NCBI RefSeq assembly: GCF_004104355.1
Contig: NZ_RJLM01000001.1
Coordinates: forward strand, 1,220,711 to 1,284,710
DNA: 64,000 nucleotides
Source of the DNA: Photobacterium chitinilyticum
Lineage (GTDB): Bacteria; Pseudomonadota; Gammaproteobacteria; Enterobacterales; Vibrionaceae
Direction: 5' to 3'
Position numbers and translations under genes: made by a program. This document shows, in pieces, positions 17,291-25,896 of this stretch (positions are counted from its first letter, which is position 1; every line of letters starts with the position of its first letter). The notes beneath the pieces are model-generated. The model was not told where the DNA came from. It worked only from the letters and a program-made list of their open reading frames with translations, and did not search any database.

Positions 17291-18844
17291 CTATGAAGCC
17301 GTATTCCCTCTACCATGCCGAAAGGCCTTTTCACCCAACCGGTAGAGGCGTTTTACCTGATCAACAAGATCAATTTTTTGATGCTCCAACCGGCGCCTAT
17401 TGAGCTGAGTGTTGATGCCGTTCTCATAGTTAAACAGAAGAATCTCAGCAATTTGCTCAATGTTATAATTTGCTTTGTCGTCACAAACCGCAACGGGGAT
17501 GATCTCATCTGGTGCTAGCTGTTGCTGGTTATAGAAGAGTGCTGCTTTAATGGTCTCAGCCTTAGCTGAACTCGGGTTATTTACATCATATGGTGGATGC
17601 CATTCACTGACAGGCTGTAGCCGATCGACCTGACTGAGCAGTGCCAATATCCTCGGTTTCTTTCTATTTCGCTGCTTCTCATCACGGTAGAACGCTTCAA
17701 CCATTTGCCTCAATGCTACGTCAAGTTGTCTGGCTGACTGGTTGGCTTTCAGCACCCAAAAAACCAAATCGCTATTGGTTATTTGCTCGAGCAACAATGC
17801 ATTGGTTTCCGGGCTACCATCAATCCCCGGGAGATCAACTAAATGAACCCAGTCTACTCCCTCCACTTCACAACGATGGAGCATCTGGCAATCTGTTGAA
17901 GGCAGAGCACTCACCTCTGCGACCATGTTACCGATGATTGCATTGATCAACGACGATTTACCGGCGCTGATCTGGCCTATAACCGCGACACGGAGAGGCT
18001 CAACCTCTGCAACTAGCTTTTCTTGATCAGACGATAAGACTGAACTTACCCCAAGCTCACTGTCTTTGGCTGCAAAACGACCGCTGTATAAATCAATGGC
18101 AACAGAGGCCACTTCCTGCAGCAGTACCCGTTTTAATTTGGCCTGAACCTCATCGCTCACTTCATCGAAAATGCGACCAAGGATTTGTCCTCTGGCCTCG
18201 GCAACCAACCCCGCAGGTGTCATTGCCCGAAAAACACGATAGATATCGTAAACCTGTTTCGCCTTACCTAATTTATCTTTTTGTTGGTAACCCTGTTTCA
18301 ATGTGGTGAGGCGGATCTTCTCCGCAAAGGGCACATGATTGAGTAAGAAATGACGATAGCGATGGCTGACCTCCTCAACCATTAACAAGAACTCAGGTGC
18401 GGTAAACGCAAGCTCTTTTGACCGCTTGTCTGGGTGGTATTTTTCCGCCACTTCCATTGCCAGCACCAACGCATGATCGCGCAACCCATCCCATTCAGAG
18501 TTTATATTCAACAACGTATCAATACGTTGATTAAGAGCTTTCCATGTGTTGTTATCAAACTCACTCCACTGGCCGGAGGGCTCAACATCGTAATCAGGTA
18601 TGGTCTCTAGCGCCTGTTCATCCGCTTTACGGAGGTTTCTAAACAGCACATAGGGAATGATGACAGCAACGGACGATATTGCTACCAGTACAGCAAATAA
18701 CAACCACCGGCCATCCTGTATCAGGCTCACTACACCAATAACGGCCAATATCAATACAGGTATAAACAATGAGGCAGCTAGCAGCGGCACAACGCCTTTC
18801 GACACCTGTGCCAAAGCTTCAATACTATTTCTCGTTCTTTTCAT
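17291..18844 (-). CDS. Membrane-anchored GTPase, second gene of a GTPase pair
   Basis: 517 residues. Two hydrophobic helices lie near the N-terminus (about 14-40 and 46-68), then a helical region of about 210 residues, then a Ras-like G domain: G1 GQISAGKSS (290-298), Thr in ALPSTDCQML as possible G3-preceding switch, DLPG (G3) and LLSQVDRL (G4-like, xQxD in place of NKxD). The C-terminus is basic (NRRRLEHQKIDLVDQVKRL). This resembles dynamin-like or Era-like membrane GTPases, but I cannot name a subfamily. Its start overlaps the end of the upstream GTPase gene by 20 bases, with AAGGGATTGC as ribosome site inside that gene, so translation is likely coupled. Confidence 0.8.
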   Translation of the reverse strand: MKRTRNSIEALAQVSKGVVPLLAASLFIPVLILAVIGVVSLIQDGRWLLFAVLVAISSVAVIIPYVLFRNLRKADEQALETIPDYDVEPSGQWSEFDNNTWKALNQRIDTLLNINSEWDGLRDHALVLAMEVAEKYHPDKRSKELAFTAPEFLLMVEEVSHRYRHFLLNHVPFAEKIRLTTLKQGYQQKDKLGKAKQVYDIYRVFRAMTPAGLVAEARGQILGRIFDEVSDEVQAKLKRVLLQEVASVAIDLYSGRFAAKDSELGVSSVLSSDQEKLVAEVEPLRVAVIGQISAGKSSLINAIIGNMVAEVSALPSTDCQMLHRCEVEGVDWVHLVDLPGIDGSPETNALLLEQITNSDLVFWVLKANQSARQLDVALRQMVEAFYRDEKQRNRKKPRILALLSQVDRLQPVSEWHPPYDVNNPSSAKAETIKAALFYNQQQLAPDEIIPVAVCDDKANYNIEQIAEILLFNYENGINTQLNRRRLEHQKIDLVDQVKRLYRLGEKAFRHGRGNTAS

Positions 18845-19934
18845 GCAATCCCTTCACAGTACTGAGCGCTTGCTGGAAGGCTTGCTTAATTTCTTGCTCA
18901 GAAACAGGCTCTCCCCGGCTGATAAAATAGAGATACTTGCATGCTGCCCGCCCTATTGCGTAAGTTGAACCGTAACTCAGCGCTGCTGCGGTTGCACTCC
19001 CGACGGTTTGACCATAGAAAGGTATTAGCTTTACAACTTGCCTAAGTCCTAGCTTAGACAGGTACTGAATCGCAAAACTGGTTCCAAGCAAACCGGCAAA
19101 TTCGCTAAACCGTTGCTTATCCCACTCAATCCCATATTGGCTTGCCAGGCTATGCAGCATTTTCCCTTGAATTGCCGGAACCGAGACCAATCCAACAACC
19201 AGTATGGCATCACTTGCACCCGCGATTCCCGCATACCACATGACTTCGCGTTTTAACTGGCTGAAATTGGCTTCTTCTCGGGTCTGGTGCGCTTTTTCAT
19301 CAACCAGCAAATAGAGGATTGGTAACATCTCTTCCAGCGCTATTTGAAGTGCCTCAAGCCCGGCAGGATTACCATGTTCAGGAGAAAAATCTACCATCAC
19401 TGATTCCAACGCCCCCTGCCATGCACTCTCAACCTGAGACTGGTTGTAACCGATAGCCCTGTCACGTTCATCGGTATCTGACAGTGACAAAATCCCCGTA
19501 TGAACAACCAATAATTGCTTGATAGCGCCTGACTTTCGTATCTTTCGCAACGCATTTAACACATCGCTTTGTTCCGGCTCTTCGGCTTTCATCACGATCA
19601 GCAACGCGTGACTCTGGTGCTGGCAGGCAGCAATGTCTTCTTCAGGATCATAGCTAGCTTCAGCCAACCCGCGTGTATCGAGAAATGCTAACAATGGATT
19701 GGTATCTGGATAGCGATAAATAGCTGAAGACTGGGTACAGGGTTGAAAACCATTACCAACGGCAATTGCTGAATTGTTCGTTATTGACTGAACAAGCGAT
19801 GACTTCCCTGCCCCCGTTTTACCCAACAGCCATATGGTAGGCAGTTGTGACTGCCATTTAGAAGCAGCTGGCTCGAGATCCGGGTTAACCAGAGGATTGA
19901 TATACTGATAGATTTTCTTAAAAAAAGGATTCAT
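18825..19934 (-). CDS. GTPase with C-terminal DUF697 membrane domain
   Basis: 369 residues. G domain: G1 WLLGKTGAGKSSLVQS (Walker Gly38-Ser46), FLDTRGLAE (G3, DTRG) and a LLVVHTGI strand near the G4 position without a clear NKxD. The C-terminal ~130 residues (YAGIAGASDAILVVGLVSVP, then LLGTSFAIQYLSKLGLRQVV, IPFYGQTVGSATAAALSYGS) match DUF697, a hydrophobic helical domain also found in YcjF. It resembles the YfjP/YeeP-like group of GTPases fused to DUF697. First gene of the overlapping pair; the SDR gene upstream is in the same orientation, 128 bases away. Role unknown; membrane remodelling or stress response is a guess from similar proteins. Confidence 0.82.
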   Translation of the reverse strand: MNPFFKKIYQYINPLVNPDLEPAASKWQSQLPTIWLLGKTGAGKSSLVQSITNNSAIAVGNGFQPCTQSSAIYRYPDTNPLLAFLDTRGLAEASYDPEEDIAACQHQSHALLIVMKAEEPEQSDVLNALRKIRKSGAIKQLLVVHTGILSLSDTDERDRAIGYNQSQVESAWQGALESVMVDFSPEHGNPAGLEALQIALEEMLPILYLLVDEKAHQTREEANFSQLKREVMWYAGIAGASDAILVVGLVSVPAIQGKMLHSLASQYGIEWDKQRFSEFAGLLGTSFAIQYLSKLGLRQVVKLIPFYGQTVGSATAAALSYGSTYAIGRAACKYLYFISRGEPVSEQEIKQAFQQALSTVKGLHEKNEK

Positions 19935-20062
19935 CGCTTCAAGTATTTCCTCGTTAGCACATCTATATACCTACTCCTATCTATCTACTCCGATATACCA
20001 GTTCTTATTTGAACCAAAGATGAACGAAACGATGATCAGACGAAAAATCATAGCGTAAACTC

Positions 20063-21013
20063 TTAATCTAAAAATAGATCGCGTTGTAGGCTACCGCCGG
20101 GATGGCAGGCGTAATCGGTAAAATCAGTAACGCCTTGATGCCTAAGCACCTCTTCATCTATAAAGAAGTTCCCCGTACAGTGCTTGGCATCCCGGGTAAT
20201 AATTTCAAAACAAGCATCAGCCATTATCTCTGGCTGGCGTGAGCGCGCTTCTAACAATTTTCCTCCTGCCATATTCAATATCGCAGAGGTTGCAATTGCC
20301 GTTTTCGGCCAGAGTGCATTCGATGCAATATCATAGGTTTTAAACTCTTCAGAAAAAGTCAGTGCCATCATCGACATTGCATATTTTGATGCCGTATAGG
20401 CACCGTAGTTTTTAAACCATTCGGGTTTAAGGTTAATCGGTGGCGAAAGCGTTAGGATATGAGGGTTATCCGATTTTTTCAGGTAGGGTAAACACGCCTG
20501 AGTCAGTAGATATGTGCCTCGCACATTAATCGAAAACATCAGATCAAACTTTTTACTCGGTGTATTCTCGGTGTTCTCTAAATTGATCGCGCTGGCATTG
20601 TTAATAACAACATCAATACCAGAGGTTTGCTCACACGCTTGTTCAACAGCCTGTTTAATTGCCTCCTCATCGCGAATATCAAGCACAATGGGAATTGCTT
20701 TGCCTTTACCCATCTGGTTAATCTCATCTGCTGCGGTATAAATTGTACCTGGCAGTTTAGGGTGAGGCTCAGTCGTTTTTGCTGCGATAATCACAGTCGC
20801 GCCAGCCTCTGCACACCGTTTCGCGATGGCAAACCCTATTCCCCGTGAGCCACCACTGATAAAAATCGTTTTATTGTCCAGCTCTCCGAACTTCTCGGTT
20901 AACGGCGGGCTTGTATTGGCCTCGTTTTCTCTTACCTTAGGCAAAGTAAAAGTATTCGTGATCCCTTCTAATTTGTTGATTAGTCGTCTGGCCTTATCAA
21001 ATATTATACCCAT
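20063..21013 (-). CDS. SDR-family oxidoreductase, HSDL2-like
   Basis: 316 residues with an N-terminal extension of about 48 residues before the Rossmann fold. Coenzyme motif ISGGSRGIGFAIAKR (TGxxxGxG type), VLDIRDEEAI, VINNASAINLENT and the active-site YTASK (within GAYTASKYAMSMMALT) are intact. The AAKTTEPHPKLPGTIYTAAD stretch after the second strand is characteristic of hydroxysteroid-dehydrogenase-like protein 2. Substrate unknown; likely a fatty-acid or sterol-like hydroxyacyl compound. GGAAGTGAAAGGCG precedes the ATG. The C-terminal ~50 residues (FFIDEEVLRHQGVTDF) are normal for the subgroup; there is no SCP2 domain. Confidence 0.88.
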   Translation of the reverse strand: MGIIFDKARRLINKLEGITNTFTLPKVRENEANTSPPLTEKFGELDNKTIFISGGSRGIGFAIAKRCAEAGATVIIAAKTTEPHPKLPGTIYTAADEINQMGKGKAIPIVLDIRDEEAIKQAVEQACEQTSGIDVVINNASAINLENTENTPSKKFDLMFSINVRGTYLLTQACLPYLKKSDNPHILTLSPPINLKPEWFKNYGAYTASKYAMSMMALTFSEEFKTYDIASNALWPKTAIATSAILNMAGGKLLEARSRQPEIMADACFEIITRDAKHCTGNFFIDEEVLRHQGVTDFTDYACHPGGSLQRDLFLD

Positions 21014-21196
21014 CGCCTTTCACTTCCTTTTGCTTATTAAGCTATTGCTCAATGCCTATCCTGCGACATCTCTCTTGATTCAGTATAGAGCAAATATTCA
21101 ATTTACTACTTCCTGCCCCTTACTCATTTGCTCTAAGACTGATTGATTGATATTACCAGCAATAAAAGCACTACAGTGCCTCAACGTAAATAACTA

Positions 21197-21233
21197 CCAA
21201 AAAAGAGTCTAAAATCATAACTTTAGACTCTTT
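21197..21233 (-). terminator. Terminator at the end of the six-gene efflux/channel operon
   Basis: 12-bp perfect stem AAAGAGTCTAAA/TTTAGACTCTTT (21202-21213/21222-21233) with an 8-base loop; on the minus strand it runs into TTTTTT. It lies about 40 bases beyond the stop of the AI-2E-family gene. Confidence 0.85.
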
Positions 21234-21275
21234 AATTTAAACTTTAAAAAAACAGCTTATCGTCAATCTCACCAA

Positions 21276-22403
21276 TTATTTTCCGACTGCGCTTTTTTGT
21301 TCCAGTTCACCTTCTGTTGATTCAGAGGTTTTGTCCCGATCAAGCTTTAACCAGGTGGTAAATAATTCATACCAAATAGCCAAGATCACTGCGCCCAGAA
21401 ATAAACCAATGATCCCTGCTGAAATCATCCCCCCAATAGCGCCGAACAAGATCACAGGCATCGGAATAGACACCCCACGCCCCATCAGTAATGGCTTCAA
21501 GAAGTTATCGGACAAGCCTGCCAGTATCACCCACACAGAAAATATTGTTGCAGGTGTCGTATCCTGAACCGAAAAAACGTAAAGAATAACGGGCAATACT
21601 ACCAATGTCGCTGGAAGCTGGGCGATACCAAACACAAACACAATAAACGTAAGCAATGCGGCAGCAGGAATACCAAAGACAAAGAAGGCAGCCCCTACCA
21701 ACACAGACTGTATAAAGGCGACCCCGACAACTCCCAATAGCACGCTGCGAACGGTTGCCGCCGTTAAATTAGCCCACTCTTCGCCGTGTTTACCAACCAC
21801 TCGGACAGAGACTGTCTGAACAGCTTTTGACATTGACTCCGCGTGTGCCATAAACCCTGCAGCTATAAACAGTGAAATAACAAACATCACCATAGTCGCC
21901 AGACTACTCCCCAAGAATCCCGCAGCCGCAGCCACCGCCCCTTTAATCTCTTCACTATAGCGGGCAACTGCACTTTCCATATTGGAAGCAAACAAGGCCC
22001 AGACTTCATAAAGCTGACCGCCAATTAACGGCAGGTCGGCAACCCGCTGTGTCGGCCCGGGAATTTTCACATCACCCTGCTGCAGCACCTCGGTCAAATG
22101 GGTGACGCCGTCATAGATTGATCCAGAGACCATCACGAAAGGAGTAACAAGCAGAACAACCCCAATCAAAGCCAAAAGAGTGGCAGCAAGCCCGCGCTTA
22201 CCATTCAATACATTACCCAACTTGATAGTCAGTGGCATTAACGCAACTGCGATAATCGCCCCCCACAAAACAGGGATAACGAAGGGCTTGATAATATCGT
22301 AAGTCCAGATAAGCAGCACAAATAACAAGCCAATCCGGATCGAAGATTCAACCATATTATTGATAAAAACGCTGCTTTGATGCTTTTCAATTTGTTTATC
22401 CAT
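21276..22403 (-). CDS. AI-2E family transporter (YdiK/PerM-like)
   Basis: 375-residue inner-membrane protein with about eight hydrophobic helices, of the PF01594 family (TqsA, YdiK, PerM, Na+/H+ antiporters). The segment GVAFIQSVLVGAAFFVFGIP and FGIAQLPATLVVLPVILYVF are the family core; DNFLKPLLMGRGVSIPMPVI is the conserved C-terminal motif. The true start is the ATG at 22403 (AGGAAAAGAACG upstream) rather than a further upstream codon. Its ATG overlaps the stop of the K+ channel gene (ATGGATAA, 8 bases), so the two are translationally coupled. Despite the family name, autoinducer transport is not implied; ion transport is as likely given the neighbour. Confidence 0.88.
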   Translation of the reverse strand: MDKQIEKHQSSVFINNMVESSIRIGLLFVLLIWTYDIIKPFVIPVLWGAIIAVALMPLTIKLGNVLNGKRGLAATLLALIGVVLLVTPFVMVSGSIYDGVTHLTEVLQQGDVKIPGPTQRVADLPLIGGQLYEVWALFASNMESAVARYSEEIKGAVAAAAGFLGSSLATMVMFVISLFIAAGFMAHAESMSKAVQTVSVRVVGKHGEEWANLTAATVRSVLLGVVGVAFIQSVLVGAAFFVFGIPAAALLTFIVFVFGIAQLPATLVVLPVILYVFSVQDTTPATIFSVWVILAGLSDNFLKPLLMGRGVSIPMPVILFGAIGGMISAGIIGLFLGAVILAIWYELFTTWLKLDRDKTSESTEGELEQKSAVGK

Positions 22404-23067
22404 CGTTCTTTTCCTGATTAGTTTGGCTGGCGCCAACCAGACTGGCCACAACGATGGCCATGTAGAACACACCCGCTATCGCTTCAAGATAAACGATAAC
22501 CTGTGCAACCGGTGAAGTCGGGCTTATGTCGCCATAGCCCAATGTCGTCAGAGTGACAAAGCTGAAATAGGCGGCATTCGAAAAGTTCTCTCCCCATGGT
22601 AATTGCACCATCCCTGTAAACGAGTCTGCAGAAAACTCGAGGATCAGCAAATACGCTATCGCCCACATTAATCCCAGCAACAAGAACAGAGCTAGCGAGC
22701 CAACGACTTTGTTTGTGTCGATACTGCCGGTAAACAATATTTGCCGAGCAATCGATTTAAATGTGCCCAAAAAAAATGTGAACATTAGCACTAGAATCAA
22801 GGTATCGATTTGACGGAGAGGGAATATAACCTTGGTTATCGAAACCAGCCCCCAACAAATGGCTATCAACAGGAGGAACCTGTACCAGTGCTTGTCAAAA
22901 CGGAGGCTTACCAGGCAAACGACGAAATTCAATACCGTTACGCCTTGCAGTACCAAATCCAGAAAGCCAATCTTTAGCACCTGCTCCAGTGACGAACTGA
23001 CCAGTAAAACCACCAATGCCGCCGTCAAATAGTAGAAATTATTCTTTTCACTGATTCTTTTGCCCAT
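22396..23067 (-). CDS. Potassium-channel-like protein with one pore loop (Ion_trans_2)
   Basis: 223 residues. Several N-terminal hydrophobic helices (about six in all) are followed by a pore module with the K+ selectivity filter TTLGYGD (174-180) in SFVTLTTLGYGDISPTSPVA, then a final inner helix (VYLEAIAGVFYMAIVVASL). No RCK/TrkA-N regulatory domain follows, and the N-terminal helices lack an obvious Arg-rich S4. Start at 23067 with a strong AGGAGGCGAATAC. It lies 48 bases after the AaeA-like adaptor gene and overlaps the AI-2E-family gene, putting a channel within an efflux operon. Confidence 0.88.
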   Translation of the reverse strand: MGKRISEKNNFYYLTAALVVLLVSSSLEQVLKIGFLDLVLQGVTVLNFVVCLVSLRFDKHWYRFLLLIAICWGLVSITKVIFPLRQIDTLILVLMFTFFLGTFKSIARQILFTGSIDTNKVVGSLALFLLLGLMWAIAYLLILEFSADSFTGMVQLPWGENFSNAAYFSFVTLTTLGYGDISPTSPVAQVIVYLEAIAGVFYMAIVVASLVGASQTNQEKNDG

Positions 23068-23115
23068 GTATTCGCCTCCTGCTCATTTCAACAATGCCAA
23101 TCGACCTAGATACAA

Positions 23116-24006
23116 CTACTTCTGCTCACCATCCTTCATCACCATGATAGATGCCGTAAGCCCGAATCGGAGGTCGACACCTTCTGGCAATTGCCTGAGC
23201 GAAATGCGAACCGGAATACGTTGTGCCAACCGAATCCACTGAAAGACCGGATTGACGTTTGGCAACAAGTTGTACCCCACACTGCCGTCTTTCGGTGCGA
23301 TACCCCAACCCAGCGAGTCAACCACAGCCTCTATCGGTTGCTCCGGATAGGCCATCAGGGTCACTCTGGCAGGATTTCCTATGTTGATATTCTCTAGCTG
23401 GCTTTCGCGAAAATAGCCAAATACCCAGAAACTATTAACATCAACCAGCGCAATCAGAGGCTGGTTGGCAACAGCCTGAGTCCCTTCTTTGATATCAAGG
23501 TTTGAGACATAGCCATCCACAGAGGCAAATACTTGAGTAAATGCCATATTCAGCTTGGCGGCATTGAGTTGCTGCTCCGAGACCTTGATTTGCAACAGTG
23601 ATTCTTCATAGGCTATCTGACGACGGACAAGATCTTTGTGCGACACCGCTCCTTTATCCTTTGCCCTGATATCCAGCAACCGGTCATATTCGATTTTTTT
23701 ACCCCGAGAGCTAATGACTGCCCGCTCCAGTGAGGCTTCAGCTTTGGAAAGCGCAACCTCATAAGTGCTCGGATCAATCTGAAATAGCAGCTCTCCCTTT
23801 CTCACTAGCTGGTTATCCCGAACGGCTACGTAAACAACGGGGCCTGATACTCGCGGAGCCACTTTGATCACGTTTGCTCGTACCTGACCATTTCGAGTCC
23901 AGGGGTTGGTGAAATATTCTTCATATTTTTGATAGCCAAAGTACATCGCTCCCCCAATGATTAGGATGTTAAGCGCGACAACGACTAGCTTTTTTATCGT
24001 CTTCAT
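23116..24006 (-). CDS. AaeA/EmrA-like membrane fusion protein
   Basis: 296 residues. One N-terminal membrane helix (about 7-25) is followed by a periplasmic adaptor of the HlyD family: NPWTRNGQVRANVIKVAPRVSG is the AaeA/YiaV signature, then a helical hairpin (YEVALSKAEASLERA to EQQLNAAKLNMAF) and the second lipoyl half (VFASVDGYVSNLDIKEGTQA). It should bridge the FUSC pump and the NodT-type outer-membrane channel. The ATG at 24006 is preceded by AGGTGTGAAG; a GTG two codons upstream is less well spaced. Eight bases separate it from aaeX. Confidence 0.9.
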   Translation of the reverse strand: MKTIKKLVVVALNILIIGGAMYFGYQKYEEYFTNPWTRNGQVRANVIKVAPRVSGPVVYVAVRDNQLVRKGELLFQIDPSTYEVALSKAEASLERAVISSRGKKIEYDRLLDIRAKDKGAVSHKDLVRRQIAYEESLLQIKVSEQQLNAAKLNMAFTQVFASVDGYVSNLDIKEGTQAVANQPLIALVDVNSFWVFGYFRESQLENINIGNPARVTLMAYPEQPIEAVVDSLGWGIAPKDGSVGYNLLPNVNPVFQWIRLAQRIPVRISLRQLPEGVDLRFGLTASIMVMKDGEQK

Positions 24007-24014
24007 CTTCACAC

Positions 24015-24224
24015 CTAGAATCGTAGGAAAAAGGCGTCAATAGCGACTACGTAAAGCAGTGCTATTGCCAGAAACGTCACCGACGGAAAGACAATCAACC
24101 GGGACAATCGGGTTTTATTCAACACTGCCACAGATACCCAAGTAGCAATCACGGCATAAATCACGACTAACAAGAAAGGAGAAAAATACACATCACCAAC
24201 AGCCAGCTCATGAGGCATCTCCAT
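24015..24224 (-). CDS. AaeX-like DUF1656 small membrane protein
   Basis: 69 residues with two hydrophobic helices (about 10-30 and 40-65) and the MPHELAVGDVYFSPFLLVVI start that defines DUF1656. It accompanies AaeA/AaeB-type pumps; its precise role is unknown. Its ATG shares one base with the stop of the NodT-type gene (TAATG), so it is translationally coupled. Confidence 0.88.
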   Translation of the reverse strand: MEMPHELAVGDVYFSPFLLVVIYAVIATWVSVAVLNKTRLSRLIVFPSVTFLAIALLYVVAIDAFFLRF

Positions 24225-25888
24225 TATTGTTCACCCTGACGGTCTGCCACTTCAGCGTTATCACTATCGCCGAAAGGTAATTCGGCTTTAATCACTGGAG
24301 CGGGTAATAATGGTGGTAAAACGGGGTCATCTAACATATCCCCCCAATCGGTTCTCGCCCGCATTTGCTCTATTTGCTCAGCATTTAAATACTTACCCGA
24401 GTTTGCTTCCCAACCACCACCCAATGACTTATAGAGCGCGACAACCTGGTTGGCGACATTACCTTTGATTTGGGCATAGGTATCTTCGCTCCGAGTCATT
24501 TTCTCTACCGAGCTCAGCAAACGCTCAAACGTGATCTGACCATTTTCATACTGTGTCAGGGAGATATTGAACGCACGAACAGACGCATTGACCGAGTTAA
24601 ATGCCAACGACTTTTGTTCCTTGTTCAGCTGATAGGCTTCGAGTGCATTGCTCACTTCCTGTACCGCAAGCAATACTCGCTTGTTGTAGTTCGTCAGCGA
24701 CTCCTGAAAACGGGCATCTTCGAGGCGAATATTATTTTCTAGCCGGCCATATTGGAAAATATTCCAGGAAAAAGAAGGGCCGAGCGACAGTGTTAATGAA
24801 TCACTGAAACTAAAATCATTACCGGCTTTCACCGTGCTGTTGATCCCAATCGCACCAAACAGTGAGAACTTGGGATAAAGCTCTGTTTCAGCAACACCAA
24901 TTTGGGAGCTTCGTGCATGGGCCTGAAACTCGGCAAGCTGTAGATCAGGTCGACGGAGTACTAAGGAGGCATCAATGAGAGTACCCACAACTGGCGGATA
25001 AGGGATCAATGAGTATTGATCATAGCCAATCAATTTTTGTTGCGAACGGCTGGTACCATATTTCTCATCGAAGGCCTTTATCTTGGCATCAATAGACGCA
25101 GATAACAGTAATTGCTCAACTTCCTGAGGCAATACACCCAACAATACAGCTAGCGCATTGCGCGACTGCATCATGCCTATTCTCAATCCGGGAAGCGCAG
25201 ACTTAGTAGTATAAAGCTGGGTTTTGGCCTGCTGGACATCAAGTTCTGTCACATTGCCAGAATCAAATTGGACCTCGGTGATCTTGACCACCCGAGCCTG
25301 AATTTCAATATTGCGCTCGGACAGCAATACCCTTTCCTGAAACGTGCGATAGTTGACATAATTCCTTGCCACCTCGGCCGTAATACTCACCAAAATGTCA
25401 TGGTAAGAGGCTATAGAGGCATAGAGGCTCGCTTCTGCCGATTCAATACTTCTGGCATATTTACCCCAGACATCCAGCTCCCAGCCAGCATCAAAGCTGA
25501 CGGTTGCATTGTCGAACGTATTTTCGTTCTGGTAAATTTTGGCTAAACTCCCCGATACCGTTTGTCGTTGTGGATATCGAAACGAGTCAGCAACGCCAAG
25601 TGCCGCGCGGGCCTGAACTATTCTCAGCCCCGCAGATTCCAAATCTAGGTTCTGATTCGAAGCCTGCCCGACTAATCTGTCTAGCACAGGGTCTTTAAAC
25701 TGCATCCACCAACGTGCAGTCTTCCAGCCACTTTGCAAACTGTCTCCTCCGATCCAGTTATCTTGTCCGGTCCAACTCTGCGGTAAATCCGCGGCTTCTA
25801 CGCCCTCAAAGTCAGGGCCAGAAACAGAACATGCAGTCAGAACGCCAACAGAGAACATCGCTATAAAAGCATTGGTAACTTTTAGCAC
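24224..25888 (-). CDS. NodT-type outer-membrane efflux lipoprotein (TolC family)
   Basis: 554 residues. A lipoprotein signal ends in LTAC with Cys20. Two OEP repeats follow (ESAGLRIVQARAALGVADSF, then the second half with SSQIGVAETELYPKFSLFGA), the usual TolC/OprM hairpin pattern. Start is GTG with AGGGGGAG just upstream. The C-terminal ~50 residues are Pro/Glu-rich, unusual but not unprecedented. It is the outer-membrane channel of the AaeAB-like pump. Together with FUSC upstream (gap 8 bases) and aaeX downstream (1-base overlap) it forms a complete tripartite efflux system. Confidence 0.92.
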   Translation of the reverse strand: MLKVTNAFIAMFSVGVLTACSVSGPDFEGVEAADLPQSWTGQDNWIGGDSLQSGWKTARWWMQFKDPVLDRLVGQASNQNLDLESAGLRIVQARAALGVADSFRYPQRQTVSGSLAKIYQNENTFDNATVSFDAGWELDVWGKYARSIESAEASLYASIASYHDILVSITAEVARNYVNYRTFQERVLLSERNIEIQARVVKITEVQFDSGNVTELDVQQAKTQLYTTKSALPGLRIGMMQSRNALAVLLGVLPQEVEQLLLSASIDAKIKAFDEKYGTSRSQQKLIGYDQYSLIPYPPVVGTLIDASLVLRRPDLQLAEFQAHARSSQIGVAETELYPKFSLFGAIGINSTVKAGNDFSFSDSLTLSLGPSFSWNIFQYGRLENNIRLEDARFQESLTNYNKRVLLAVQEVSNALEAYQLNKEQKSLAFNSVNASVRAFNISLTQYENGQITFERLLSSVEKMTRSEDTYAQIKGNVANQVVALYKSLGGGWEANSGKYLNAEQIEQMRARTDWGDMLDDPVLPPLLPAPVIKAELPFGDSDNAEVADRQGEQ

Positions 25889-25896
25889 TGCTCCCC

